Source: Arthrobacter tumbae
GTDB taxonomy: Bacteria; Actinomycetota; Actinomycetes; Actinomycetales; Micrococcaceae
Length of the DNA stretch: 64,000 nucleotides
Direction: 5' to 3'
Assembly: GCF_016907495.1 (NCBI RefSeq)
Contig: NZ_JAFBCC010000001.1
Location: 992,001-1,056,000, forward strand
Shown: positions 52,209 through 61,349 of the stretch, in pieces
Numbering within the stretch: position 1 is the first letter of the stretch
How the letters are laid out: every line of letters begins with the position of its first letter
Program-made: the position numbers and the translations under genes
The notes under the pieces: generated by a model
Database searches by the model: none
The model's input: the letters and a program-made list of their open reading frames with translations, nothing else
What the model was told of the DNA's origin: nothing

Positions 52209-52937
52209 GTGGAGAACTGGCTAGGACTTGCCGACCGGCGCGTGCTGATCGCAGGAGCCGGCGGCATAGGTGAGGCCTGCGCCGCTGCCTTCAGCGCGGC
52301 GGGTGCCCGCGTGGTCGTTGCGGACATCGATGAGGCACGTCTTGCGGCCCACGAGAACAGCGTCACCGCAGACTTCTCCACCGCCGAAGGCTGCGAAAAC
52401 GCCGTCCAGTCGACAATCGACACCCTCGGCGGGATCGACGTCCTCCTCCACGCCGTGGGCATGAACCACCGCGTCCCCGTCCTCGACACCACGGACGACG
52501 ACTGGCAGCGCACCCTCGACATCAACCTCTCGAGCGCCTTCCGCCTCGGCAAGGCCGCCGGCCGGCACATGGTCAGCGCCGGCTGGGGCCGCCAGGTCTA
52601 CTGCTCATCGGTCTCGGGCCTACTCGCCCACCCCGACCACGCTCCCTACGCGGCCAGCAAGGGCGGCATCAACCAGATGATGCGCGTCATGGCCCGCGAA
52701 TGGGCAGCCAGCGGCGTGACCGTCAACGCGATCGCCCCCGGCTACACCGAAACCGATCTCACCCGGGCACACCTGGACAAGCCGGGCGTCCGCGAGCACT
52801 ACACGTCACTGGTTCCCGCCGGGCGGCTCGGCAACGTCGATGACCTCACCGGCCCTGTCCTCTTCCTCGCCTCCGACCAGGCTTCCTTTGTCACCGGGCA
52901 CGTCCTTTATGTGGACGGAGGGCGAACCCTTGTCTAA
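52209..52937 (+). CDS. Short-chain dehydrogenase/reductase (SDR)
   Basis: A 242-residue classical SDR: NAD(P) loop VLIAGAGGIGEA, acidic VVADID after beta-2 (suggesting NAD preference), catalytic Ser in CSSVSG and YAASK, and the C-terminal VTGHVLYVDGG. It would oxidise or reduce a hydroxy/oxo group of the pathway substrate. GTG 52209 has AAAGGGA about eight bases upstream. First gene of the putative operon; the next gene overlaps it by 8 bp. Substrate unknown. Confidence 0.9.
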   Translation: MENWLGLADRRVLIAGAGGIGEACAAAFSAAGARVVVADIDEARLAAHENSVTADFSTAEGCENAVQSTIDTLGGIDVLLHAVGMNHRVPVLDTTDDDWQRTLDINLSSAFRLGKAAGRHMVSAGWGRQVYCSSVSGLLAHPDHAPYAASKGGINQMMRVMAREWAASGVTVNAIAPGYTETDLTRAHLDKPGVREHYTSLVPAGRLGNVDDLTGPVLFLASDQASFVTGHVLYVDGGRTLV

Positions 52938-53520
52938 CCACTTCCCCCTCCTCAAGCCGGCGGAGCTGTCCGCGGACCAGCAGGATCTCTACGAGAAGAT
53001 CACTGCCGGCCCGCGCGCCAACGGCCCGTTCCGGATCGTGTACGACGACGGCACCCTCGCCGGCCCGTTCAATGCCCTCCTTTTCGCACCGGCAATCGGC
53101 AACGCCGTCCAGGAACTCGGCGCAGCACTGCGGTTCGGCGGCCAGCTCCCCGACCGCACCCGTGAACTCGTCATCTGCTCGGTCGCTGCAGCCCTGAACT
53201 CGGAGTACGAGTGGTACGCACACAGCCGGGCCGCCGTCGTCGTCGGCGTTTCGAACGAGGAACTGACCCAGCTGCAGGCAGGCAGCGTCCCGGCGAGCGT
53301 CTCCGACAGCGAGGCCGCTGCGCTCGAACTCACCCGCGAACTGGTAACCGAAGCCGGAGTGAATGAAACCATCCGAGCCACCGCGCAAAAGCACTTCGGG
53401 CACAGCGGGCTCACCGAAATCTCAGTCCTCGTGGGGTACTACCGCACCCTCGCCGGACTGCTTGCCGTGGCTGACGTCCCAGCCCCGGCTGACACCGCTC
53501 CAGAGGAGGGGCACCAGTAA
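52930..53520 (+). CDS. Carboxymuconolactone decarboxylase-like protein
   Basis: A 196-residue all-helical protein of the AhpD/CMD family: FRIVYDDGTLAGPFNALLFAP, ELGAALRFGGQLPDRTRELVICSVAAALNSEYEWYAHSRAAVVVGVS. It has no CxxC, so a peroxidase role is unlikely; EYEWYAH is the usual carboxymuconolactone-type site. TTG 52930 has GGAGGG eight bases upstream and overlaps the SDR stop by 8 bp. It may catalyse a decarboxylation or lactone step, or serve a yet unknown role; no substrate can be read from sequence. Confidence 0.87.
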   Translation: MSNHFPLLKPAELSADQQDLYEKITAGPRANGPFRIVYDDGTLAGPFNALLFAPAIGNAVQELGAALRFGGQLPDRTRELVICSVAAALNSEYEWYAHSRAAVVVGVSNEELTQLQAGSVPASVSDSEAAALELTRELVTEAGVNETIRATAQKHFGHSGLTEISVLVGYYRTLAGLLAVADVPAPADTAPEEGHQ

Positions 53521-53570
53521 TGAGAATCAACTCCGCACCAAACACCCATCACATATCAAGGGAGATATCC

Positions 53571-54578
53571 ATGACCAGCACCTCGAACAAGGTCCGCGGA
53601 TCGCGCATCGCTGCCGCCGCATTCCTTGCACCCGCACTGTTCCTGAGCGCCTGCGGCAGCCCCGCACCTGAAACGGGCGGGGGCGGCGGCGCTGAAGGCG
53701 GCGAAGGCGGCACCCTGTCCATCGCTACCGGCGGCACCGGCGGCGTCTACTACCCGCTGGGCGGCGGTTTCGCGACCGTCATCCGCGACAACGTCGAGGG
53801 CTACGACGCCACCGTCCAGGAGACCAACGCATCGGTCGACAACATGCTGCTCATCCAGAACGGTTCGGCGCAGCTGGCCCTGGCCGTGGGCGACGTCGTT
53901 GCTGACGCCGTCGAAGGCGTCAATGATTTCGAGAGCGGCGCCCTTGAGATCTGCTCGCTCGGCAACGTCTACAACAACTTCCTGCAGCCCATCTCGGTTG
54001 AAGGCACCGGCGTTGCGACGGTCGAGGACATGGCGGGCAAGGTCGTCTCCGTGGGCGCACCGGGTTCGGCTACCGAGGTTGCCGCAATCCGTACCCTGGA
54101 GGCTGCCGGTCTTGACCCCGAAGCGGATATCGAACGCCGCCAGCTCGGTGTTGCCGAAACAGTGGCAGCCCTGCGCGACGGCACGATCGACGCCGGCTTC
54201 TGGTCAGGCGGCCTGCCCACCGGTGCGCTGATCGACCTCGCGGCCGACGGCGACATGGTGCTCATCCCGATCGGCGAGTACGCAGCTCCCATGGCTGAGG
54301 AGTACGGCGACTACTACGTCGAGCAGGAAATCCCCGCAGAAACCTACGAGGGACAGACCGAGGCAATCTCCGTGATCGCCTCGCCGAACATCCTGGTTGC
54401 TGCGTCCAGCATGGATGAGCAGCTCCAGGAGGACATCACCACCGCTCTCTTCGAGAACAAGGAACAGCTTGTCCAGGTGCACCCGGCCGCGGAAGAAATG
54501 GATCCAGCCACTGCCGGCTCGGTTCCGTTCGTAGAGACCTGCGCCGGCGCCCAGGCATACTTCGACCAGGCAGGCTAA
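53571..54578 (+). CDS. TAXI-family TRAP transporter solute-binding lipoprotein
   Basis: A 335-residue lipoprotein with lipobox LFLSAC, a Gly/Glu-rich linker and the TAXI fold: LSIATGGTGGVYYPLGGGFATVI, ETNASVDNMLLIQNGSAQLALAVGDVV, and GKVVSVGAPGSATEVAAIRTLEAAGL. It binds a small organic acid for the TRAP permease encoded two genes later. AAGGGAGA precedes ATG 53571; the longer frame from 53520 lacks one. TAXI ligands so far include glutamate- and 2-oxoglutarate-like dicarboxylates, in line with the enzymes downstream. Confidence 0.92.
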   Translation: MTSTSNKVRGSRIAAAAFLAPALFLSACGSPAPETGGGGGAEGGEGGTLSIATGGTGGVYYPLGGGFATVIRDNVEGYDATVQETNASVDNMLLIQNGSAQLALAVGDVVADAVEGVNDFESGALEICSLGNVYNNFLQPISVEGTGVATVEDMAGKVVSVGAPGSATEVAAIRTLEAAGLDPEADIERRQLGVAETVAALRDGTIDAGFWSGGLPTGALIDLAADGDMVLIPIGEYAAPMAEEYGDYYVEQEIPAETYEGQTEAISVIASPNILVAASSMDEQLQEDITTALFENKEQLVQVHPAAEEMDPATAGSVPFVETCAGAQAYFDQAG

Positions 54579-54594
54579 GGGCCAGCCAACCACC

Positions 54595-55098
54595 ATGAAT
54601 AAGCCCGCCGTCGTCGTCGTTGGTTTGCTGGTGTGCCTCGGCACACTGGCAGGGATCACCGCAGGGAATTCCGGGTCACCCCAGCGTTCCCTGACAGTGA
54701 CCAACGACGACGGCGAGCTGGCCACGGTGCCCCTGAACGGGGACACCTTTGCGGTGAGCTACCGCAATTCGATCTACCAGACCCTCGCCGAGGAACGCTA
54801 TGAGGTGCTGCCGGACGGTTCCTACCGCCTGGTACAGATAGCGGCTGACCAGCTCGCCGTCCTCGAGGAGTACTACGGCGTCCCCGGCGCCCCGGAACCT
54901 GCCGGCCCCAATGACCGGCGCAACTACGTTGTACCGCCGAACCCTGAGCGTCCGGTGGTCTTTGACACGCTCTCGATCGCTGCCACCGACCTCGGGCAGC
55001 GCACCCTCCACGTTCCCGAAGAGCCACCGCTTGAACTGTGGCCGCTGGTGGGGAACTCCAATCCGTTCGTTGTGCTAGATATCAAGGAGATCCAATGA
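54595..55098 (+). CDS. DUF1850 protein of the TAXI-TRAP system
   Basis: A 167-residue protein with one N-terminal hydrophobic span (VVVVGLLVCLGTLAGITAG) and an extracytoplasmic beta-rich domain (FAVSYRNSIYQTLAEERYEVL). DUF1850 genes are commonly found beside TAXI binding proteins and fused TRAP permeases, and it is sandwiched between both here. It is probably an accessory subunit of unknown role. Its last bases overlap the permease start (ATGA). Confidence 0.87.
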   Translation: MNKPAVVVVGLLVCLGTLAGITAGNSGSPQRSLTVTNDDGELATVPLNGDTFAVSYRNSIYQTLAEERYEVLPDGSYRLVQIAADQLAVLEEYYGVPGAPEPAGPNDRRNYVVPPNPERPVVFDTLSIAATDLGQRTLHVPEEPPLELWPLVGNSNPFVVLDIKEIQ

Positions 55099-57233
55099 CC
55101 GAGCGACCCGACGGCAATGGTGCCGTAGCTGCGCATAAGTCGCCGCCCGGCTCACACCGCGCTACCCACAGCCGGAACGCGGACGAGAAGTTCACCGGAT
55201 CTCCGGATCCCTACAAGGACACCGACGGCAAGTTCGACGAAGAAGCGCTGATTGCCGAGTTCGAGGCGGAGAAGCCTGCCCGGCACCTCACCGGCACGCC
55301 GGCGCTCATCATCAAGGCGGTTGGCGTCATCCTGTCCGTCTTCGGCCTGTACTGGGTGTTCAACCCGATGGCCACGCAGTTCTACCTGCCGGCGTTCCTG
55401 ATGATCGGCCTGTCCATGACGTTCCTCGTCTACCGCGGCTGGGGCCGGTCGGACCAGGCCAAGGAAGACATCAAGGAAGGCCGCCGGTCGGACAATCCGC
55501 ACATCCTCGACTGGGCACTGGCGATCATCGCCATCGTGCCGTTCCTCTACATCATTTCCGACTGGGACGCGTTCTTCCGCCGGGCCATCATCCCCACCTA
55601 CCTCGACCTGATCATGGGCACCATCGCCATCCTCGTTGTGCTGGAGGCGGCACGGCGGACCGTGGGGATCCTGGTGCCGATCGTCGTCCTCGGCTTCTTC
55701 GCTTACGCCTATTTCGGTCCGTACATTCCGGATCCGTTCCAGACGTCGTCGTTCGGGTGGGTCCGCCTGGTGGGCCACAACGTGATGGGAACGCAGGGCA
55801 TCTTCGGTGTTCCAACGGATGTGGCGGCGACGTACATCATCCTGTTCACTATCTACGGCGCCGTGCTGACGGCGTCGGGAGCCACGAAGTTCTTCATTGA
55901 CCTGTCCTTCTCGGCATTCGGCCAGTCCAAATCGGGCCCGGGCCGCACAGTCACGATGGCGGGCTTCCTCCTCGGTACGGTGTCGGGTTCCGGCGTCGCC
56001 ACCACGGTGACCCTCGGTGGTATTTCCTGGCCGCTGCTGAAGAAGGCCGGCTACCCCAAGGAGCACGGTGGCGGTGTCCTCGCGGCCGCCGGTATCGGCG
56101 CGATCATGTCGCCCCCGACCCTCGGCGCTGCGGCGTTCATCATCGCCGCTCTGCTGAATGTCTCCTACCTCCAGGTCCTGATCTGGGCCACTATCCCGAC
56201 CCTCCTGTATTACCTCGGCATCATCCTCGCCATCGAGATGGATGCCCGGAAGTTCAAGACGAAGCCGGTAGAGATCGATACGACGCCCGCCGGCAAGCTG
56301 CTGCTCCGCTTCGGCTACCACTTCAGCTCGCTGATCGCGATTGTGGTGTTCATGGCCCTGGGCATGACGCCGTTCCGCGCCGTCGTCTACGCAACGATCC
56401 TCGCGTTCCTCCTCAGCTTCCTCGACAAGCAGTCCTGGATGACGCCGAAGCGGATCTGGGACGCGCTGGCCACCGGCGCTACCGGCGCCCTCTCGGTCAT
56501 TCCCGTCATGGCCGCCGCAGGCCTGATTGTCGGCATCATGACCCTGACCGGGTTGGGCCTGAAGCTCGCGAACATCATTGTGGACTTCGCCGGCGGCAGC
56601 CTGTTCCTCACCGCGCTGTTCTCGGCGATCTCGGTGATCCTGCTGGGCCTCGCGGTTCCCGTCACTGCGAGCTTCATCATCTCCTGGGTGATCATCGGCC
56701 CGGCACTGCAGGACGTCGGCGTCCCCGCGTTCGCCGCCGCGATGTTCATCTTCTACTACTCCGTGCTCAGCGAAGTGTCGCCTCCGACCGCGCTCTCCCC
56801 GTTTGCGGCGTCGGCCATTACCGGCGGCAAACCGATCAAGACGATGTGGCTCACGTGGCGGTACACGCTCTCCGCGTTCCTGGTTCCGTTCATCTTCGTG
56901 CTGACCGGCCCGGGTATCGGGCTGCTGATGCAGGGCGGCGTGGGTACCGTGCTTCTGGCGCTGGCGGTTTCAACCGTCGCCGTCGCAGCGCTGGCCGTGG
57001 CCACCGGCGGCTGGATCATGGGCCCGGCCAATTGGATAGAGCGGGTGCTCATCGGCGTCGGTTCGCTGCCGCTGCTGGTCATGGAGCCGTTGTTCCTCAT
57101 GGTCGGCGCGGCGCTGATCGCTGTCGGTCTGGTGCTGCACGTGGTCCGCGTGAAGCGGCACCCGCATGATGATTCCGCCACCCCGGCACGCTCAGAGACT
57201 GACCGCTCGCGGACGGCTGAATCGACCCCGTGA
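55095..57233 (+). CDS. Fused TRAP transporter permease (DctQM-type, TAXI system)
   Basis: A 712-residue membrane protein of the fused TRAP type. A hydrophilic start of about 70 residues is followed by four small-subunit spans and then about twelve large-subunit spans. Characteristic segments are SKSGPGRTVTMAGFLLGTVSGSGVATTVTLGG, GGGVLAAAGIGAIMSPPTLGAAAFI and YYSVLSEVSPPTALSPFAASAITGG. It imports organic acids using an ion gradient together with the TAXI protein. AAGGAG precedes ATG 55095, which overlaps the DUF1850 stop. Its own stop overlaps the MFS gene (GTGA). Confidence 0.92.
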   Translation: MTERPDGNGAVAAHKSPPGSHRATHSRNADEKFTGSPDPYKDTDGKFDEEALIAEFEAEKPARHLTGTPALIIKAVGVILSVFGLYWVFNPMATQFYLPAFLMIGLSMTFLVYRGWGRSDQAKEDIKEGRRSDNPHILDWALAIIAIVPFLYIISDWDAFFRRAIIPTYLDLIMGTIAILVVLEAARRTVGILVPIVVLGFFAYAYFGPYIPDPFQTSSFGWVRLVGHNVMGTQGIFGVPTDVAATYIILFTIYGAVLTASGATKFFIDLSFSAFGQSKSGPGRTVTMAGFLLGTVSGSGVATTVTLGGISWPLLKKAGYPKEHGGGVLAAAGIGAIMSPPTLGAAAFIIAALLNVSYLQVLIWATIPTLLYYLGIILAIEMDARKFKTKPVEIDTTPAGKLLLRFGYHFSSLIAIVVFMALGMTPFRAVVYATILAFLLSFLDKQSWMTPKRIWDALATGATGALSVIPVMAAAGLIVGIMTLTGLGLKLANIIVDFAGGSLFLTALFSAISVILLGLAVPVTASFIISWVIIGPALQDVGVPAFAAAMFIFYYSVLSEVSPPTALSPFAASAITGGKPIKTMWLTWRYTLSAFLVPFIFVLTGPGIGLLMQGGVGTVLLALAVSTVAVAALAVATGGWIMGPANWIERVLIGVGSLPLLVMEPLFLMVGAALIAVGLVLHVVRVKRHPHDDSATPARSETDRSRTAESTP

Positions 57234-58465
57234 ACCTACCGTCCTCCGGACGGCCTGTAACCACCCTGTTGCAGGCCGTCTCGGTCACCACCACCGGGGT
57301 GCTGCCGGCGTTCCTGCTGGGCGCGCTGGCAGTGCAGATCCGCGACGACCTCGACCTGGGGCCGGCGCAGATGGGCATCGCAGCAGCAACCCTGTTTGCG
57401 GTGGCCGGGATATCCGCCCGCCTCATGGGCCGGATCGTCCAGCGCGTGGGAGCAGGGCGGGGTATGGTCTTTTCGGCCATCCTCGCAACTCTGGCGTTGG
57501 CAGGCGCCGGTGCAGCACCGTCATTCCCCGTTCTGGTGGCGGCGCTGTTCATCGGCGGCCTCGCCAACGCCATGGCCCAGCCCTCTGCCAACCTCGGCAT
57601 TTCGCGGAGCATCGGCAGCAACCGGCTGGGCCTGGCGTTCGGGGTGAAGCAGTCGTCCATCCCGATGGCGTCGCTGCTGGGCGGGCTCGCCGTCCCAGGC
57701 ATCGCACTGGTGCTCGGCTGGCGGTATGCGTTCTTCTTCGGCGCCGGGCTGGCGCTATGCCTGGCCGTATGGGCTTTCTTCCGCGGGCAGGCACCATTGA
57801 CGACGACGACGGCGGCCGGCCACCCGGAGGACCGCGGCACCCCGCGTGCCGGGCTGGTAGTCCTCACGATCGGTGCCGGCCTCGCTGCCGCTGCCGCCAC
57901 TTCGCTGGGTGTGTTCCTGGTGGACTCGATGGTGCAGTCGGGCATTGAACCGAGCACCGCGGGACTCCTTTTTGCCGGGGCGGCGGTGGTGGGCCTGAGC
58001 ATCCGCATCCTCCTCGGTGCGCTGATGGACAAGATGCCCACCCGCAGCCCCTACGTACTGATCGCCAATCTGCTGGTGGCCGGCGTCGTCGGCTATCTCA
58101 TGCTCAGTGTCGGGTCCACCGCGCTGATGGTGACCGGCACACTTCTTGCCTACAGCGCAGGCTGGACCTGGCCGGGGCTGCTGCACTTCGCCGTCGTGCG
58201 GGATAACCGGCTGGCAGCCGCATCGGCGACCGGCGTTGTCCAGACCGGGCTGTCGCTCGGCGCGGCCGGCGGGCCGCTGTTGTTCGGGCTGCTGGTCAGC
58301 GCCACCTCATACTCCACTGCCTGGGTGGTGGCCGGCGTCGTGGCGCTGGCAGCTGCCATTACTTTCCGCATCGGGCGCCGGCTGATCCGCAAGTCGCGGG
58401 GAGTTCCGGTGTTCACACTTTCCTCGATGCGACGCAAACCCACACCCGTAAAGGAGACTTCATGA
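57230..58465 (+). CDS. Major facilitator superfamily transporter
   Basis: A 411-residue carrier with about twelve spans and a cytoplasmic loop RLMGRIVQRVGAGRG after span 2 that corresponds to the MFS signature. The central loop (about 185-205) is hydrophilic. GTG 57230 overlaps the TRAP permease stop by four bases. Having a second transporter in the operon may mean a related substrate, or export of an intermediate. Direction and substrate are unknown. Confidence 0.9.
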   Translation: MNLPSSGRPVTTLLQAVSVTTTGVLPAFLLGALAVQIRDDLDLGPAQMGIAAATLFAVAGISARLMGRIVQRVGAGRGMVFSAILATLALAGAGAAPSFPVLVAALFIGGLANAMAQPSANLGISRSIGSNRLGLAFGVKQSSIPMASLLGGLAVPGIALVLGWRYAFFFGAGLALCLAVWAFFRGQAPLTTTTAAGHPEDRGTPRAGLVVLTIGAGLAAAAATSLGVFLVDSMVQSGIEPSTAGLLFAGAAVVGLSIRILLGALMDKMPTRSPYVLIANLLVAGVVGYLMLSVGSTALMVTGTLLAYSAGWTWPGLLHFAVVRDNRLAAASATGVVQTGLSLGAAGGPLLFGLLVSATSYSTAWVVAGVVALAAAITFRIGRRLIRKSRGVPVFTLSSMRRKPTPVKETS

Positions 58466-59688
58466 CAGCCACACGCTATGCGGTGATCGGCGGCGGAATT
58501 CTGGGGACCGCCGTCGCGCGCCGGCTGCTCCAGCAGGAGCCGGACGCTTCCGTGACCGTCCTCGAGAAGGAAGATTCGCTTGCCGCGCACCAGACCGGCC
58601 GAAACTCCGGCGTGGTGCACGCCGGGCTGTACTACACGCCCGGATCGCTGAAGGCGAAGCTGTGCCGACGCGGCGTGGAGCTGCTGAAGGAGTACTGCGC
58701 TTCGAAAGATTTGGCATATGACGAGATCGGCAAGGTGCTTGTTGCCCGGAACGCGGTGGAGGAATCGCGGCTGGGTGACATCATGACCCGCGCCCGGGCC
58801 AACGGAGTCCCGGGTGTGCGGATCATCGACCGCGACGAGTTGCGTGAGATTGAGCCGCACGTTGAGGGTGTTGGCGGGCTGCACTCCCCGCATACGGCGA
58901 TCGTGGACTACGGCGCTGTGACCCGATCCTTTGCGGACGACGTGGTCGCTGCCGGCGGTACGGTGCACACCGGGTTCGAGGTCACGGGCATCACCCAGCG
59001 CGGCAACGAGACGCTGGTGACCGGGACCCACAACGGGACGGACACCTGGGAGATCTTCGACTCGGTGATCATCTGCGCCGGGCTGCAGGCGGACCGGGTG
59101 GCTGGGCTGGCCGGTGATCGGGAGGACCCGAAGATTGTGCCCTTCCGCGGCGAGTACTACCTGTTGAAGCCTTCGAAACGCTCGCTGGTCCGCGGGTTGG
59201 TGTATCCCGTTCCAGACCCGCAGTACCCGTTCCTCGGCGTGCACCTGACTCCGCGGACCGACGGCGAGGTCATGGTCGGGCCTAACGCGGTGCTCGCACT
59301 CGCCCGTGAGGCGTACGGCTGGGGCACTGTGTCTCCCCGCGACCTGGGCGATGCCGTGGGGTACCCCGGCTTCCGGGCCTTCGCGAAGCAGCACTGGAAG
59401 ACGGGCGCTGTCGAGATGGTGGGGTCGCTGAGCAGGCGCCGCTTCGTGAATGAAGCGCGCAAGTATGTGCCGGAGCTGACCGTTGACGACGTCGTTCCCG
59501 GGCCAAGTGGGATCCGCGCCCAGGCGCTGGACCGCGACGGTTCGCTGGTGGACGACTTCCGGATCTCCCGCCACGGGTCGGTGCTGGCGGTGCGGAATGC
59601 GCCGTCGCCGGCCGCGACGTCATCGCTGGCGATCGCCGAGCACATTGTTTCGCTTGTTTTGGATACTGATAGTAAGGAAGTTGCATGA
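58462..59688 (+). CDS. lhgO: L-2-hydroxyglutarate oxidase-like FAD enzyme
   Basis: A 408-residue FAD oxidoreductase of the DAO fold: dinucleotide loop YAVIGGGILGTAVARRLL, EKE at the end of beta-2, QTGRNSGVVHAGLYYTPGSLKAKLC and the C-terminal HFE-like segment replaced by FRISRHGSVLAVRNAPSPAATSSLAIAEHI, all characteristic of LhgO/YgaF. LhgO oxidises L-2-hydroxyglutarate to 2-oxoglutarate at the membrane, passing electrons to quinone. It has AAAGGAG before ATG 58462 and overlaps genes on both sides. A related 2-hydroxy acid could be the actual substrate. Confidence 0.87.
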   Translation: MTATRYAVIGGGILGTAVARRLLQQEPDASVTVLEKEDSLAAHQTGRNSGVVHAGLYYTPGSLKAKLCRRGVELLKEYCASKDLAYDEIGKVLVARNAVEESRLGDIMTRARANGVPGVRIIDRDELREIEPHVEGVGGLHSPHTAIVDYGAVTRSFADDVVAAGGTVHTGFEVTGITQRGNETLVTGTHNGTDTWEIFDSVIICAGLQADRVAGLAGDREDPKIVPFRGEYYLLKPSKRSLVRGLVYPVPDPQYPFLGVHLTPRTDGEVMVGPNAVLALAREAYGWGTVSPRDLGDAVGYPGFRAFAKQHWKTGAVEMVGSLSRRRFVNEARKYVPELTVDDVVPGPSGIRAQALDRDGSLVDDFRISRHGSVLAVRNAPSPAATSSLAIAEHIVSLVLDTDSKEVA

Positions 59689-60575
59689 CGCACTTGAAGA
59701 GGGGGCTCTGGGGCGTGCTGGCCACGCCGTTCACCGGGCCGTCATTCGCCGTCGACACCGAGTCGCTTCGCCGGGAGGTGGAGCTGTACACGCACATTCC
59801 GGCCACCGGCATGGTGGCGCTGGGAGTGTTCGGTGAGGGCGCCACGCTGGATACCGCTGAGCAGCGGCTCATCGTCTCCACCGTCGCCGAGGCCGCCGAG
59901 GAGACGCCCCTGATCGTGGGGTTGTCGGCGCGGAGCACCAACGTCGCGATTGAGCAGGCCCGCACAGCGGTCGAGGCAGCCGGGTCCAATCTCGCCGCGC
60001 TCATGGTGCAGGCGAACACGCCCAATCCGGACCTGCTGACCGCGCACTTCACCGCGCTCCACGAAGCGACCGGCGCCGACATCGTGCTGCAGGACTACCC
60101 CGTCGCGTCCGGCGTGAAGATCAGCACCGCGCAGATTCTCGCCGTCGTGGAGCGCTGCCCGTTCATTTCGGCGATCAAGTCCGAGGCACCGCCCACGGCT
60201 GCGGCTATTGCTCAGTTGACCCGCGCCACGGACGTGCCGGTGTTCGGTGGGCTCGGCGGCGTCGGCCTGATTGATGAGCTCGCGGCGGGTGCCGCGGGCG
60301 CCATGACCGGCTTCTCCCACCCGGAGGCGCTGCAGTTGGCGATCCAAGCGAACGACGACGGCGGCTTCCGTGCCGCCCGCGACGTCTTTGCACCGTGGTT
60401 GCCGCTGGCGAACTTCGAGGGTCAGCCGGGGATCGGCCTGGCGCTGCGCAAGGAGATCCTTCGCAGGCGCGGCATCATCGCCGAAGCGCTGGTCCGCCCG
60501 CCTGCGCCGACACTGCCTGCTGAACTGGCCGACATGATCGATGGACACCTGGATGCTGTAAAGGAGCTTGCCTAA
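59685..60575 (+). CDS. DapA-like aldolase/dehydratase (DHDPS family)
   Basis: A 296-residue class I TIM-barrel enzyme: GVLATPFTG, the loop LGVFGEGATLDTAEQ in place of GxxGE, Tyr in VLQDYPV, and Schiff-base Lys in ISAIKSEAPP. The family includes dihydrodipicolinate synthase, keto-deoxy acid aldolases and dehydratases acting through a pyruvate-like imine. It is clearly different from the nanA product at 29446. By context it splits or dehydrates a 2-oxo acid of the pathway. ATG 59685 overlaps the upstream stop; one base precedes nothing but the next start. Confidence 0.85.
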   Translation: MTHLKRGLWGVLATPFTGPSFAVDTESLRREVELYTHIPATGMVALGVFGEGATLDTAEQRLIVSTVAEAAEETPLIVGLSARSTNVAIEQARTAVEAAGSNLAALMVQANTPNPDLLTAHFTALHEATGADIVLQDYPVASGVKISTAQILAVVERCPFISAIKSEAPPTAAAIAQLTRATDVPVFGGLGGVGLIDELAAGAAGAMTGFSHPEALQLAIQANDDGGFRAARDVFAPWLPLANFEGQPGIGLALRKEILRRRGIIAEALVRPPAPTLPAELADMIDGHLDAVKELA

Positions 60576-61349
60576 ATGGATACCGGACTCAAGGGGAAGA
60601 ACGTACTGGTACCGGGGTCGAGCTCCGGGATTGGCCTGGCCATTGCGCAGGCGCTGGCCGGTGAGGGTGCCAACGTGGTGCTCGCCGCCCGCCGGGAGGA
60701 TGTAGTGCAGGCGGAGGCCGGAAAGCTGCCGTCCGCCGTCGGGGTCGGCCTTGACCTGACCCTCGATGGTGCCCCGGAGCGGCTCGTCGAGGCGGCCGAG
60801 AAGGCGTTCGGGCCCGTCGATGTGCTGATCCTCAACAGCGGCGGACCGCCGCCCGGTGGCGCCGCTGACGTAACGGATGAGCAGACCCTCGCCGCCGTGA
60901 ACCAGCTGCTGCTGCAGCACATCAAGCTGGTTTCGCTGGTGCTGCCCGGCATGCGGGAGCGGGGCTGGGGGCGGATTGTCGCCGTCGGGTCCTCCGGGGT
61001 GCAGAGCCCGCTGCCGAACCTGGCGCTGTCCAACATCGGCCGCGCCGGGCTCGCCGGGTACCTGAAGACGCTGGCGGGTGAGGTGGCTGCCGATGGCGTC
61101 ACCGTGAATATGGTGCTGCCCGGCCGGATTGATACCGATCGCGTGGCGTCGCTCGATGCGGGCGCCGCCAAGCGCACGGGCAAGACGCCCGAGGAAGCAC
61201 GGGCCTCGTCGGAGGCGACCATCCCCGCAGGCCGGTACGGGAAGCCGGAAGAGTTCGGCGCCGTCGTCGCGTTCCTGGCGAGCCAGCCCGCGGCCTACGT
61301 GACCGGTGAGCAGATCCGCTGCGACGGCGGACTGGTAAGGAGCTACTGA
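60576..61349 (+). CDS. Atypical SDR lacking the YxxxK catalytic pair
   Basis: A 257-residue SDR with a normal nucleotide loop (VLVPGSSSGIGLAIA) and NSGGPPPG region. The catalytic Ser is in VAVGSSG, but where Tyr-x-x-x-Lys should stand the sequence is LALSNIGRAGLAGYLKTLA. That belongs to a known branch of FabG-like proteins with an altered active site. Ordinary dehydrogenase chemistry is therefore uncertain; it might use another residue or catalyse a different reaction. It starts directly after the DapA-like stop and its own stop shares a base with the FAH gene start. Confidence 0.88.
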   Translation: MDTGLKGKNVLVPGSSSGIGLAIAQALAGEGANVVLAARREDVVQAEAGKLPSAVGVGLDLTLDGAPERLVEAAEKAFGPVDVLILNSGGPPPGGAADVTDEQTLAAVNQLLLQHIKLVSLVLPGMRERGWGRIVAVGSSGVQSPLPNLALSNIGRAGLAGYLKTLAGEVAADGVTVNMVLPGRIDTDRVASLDAGAAKRTGKTPEEARASSEATIPAGRYGKPEEFGAVVAFLASQPAAYVTGEQIRCDGGLVRSY

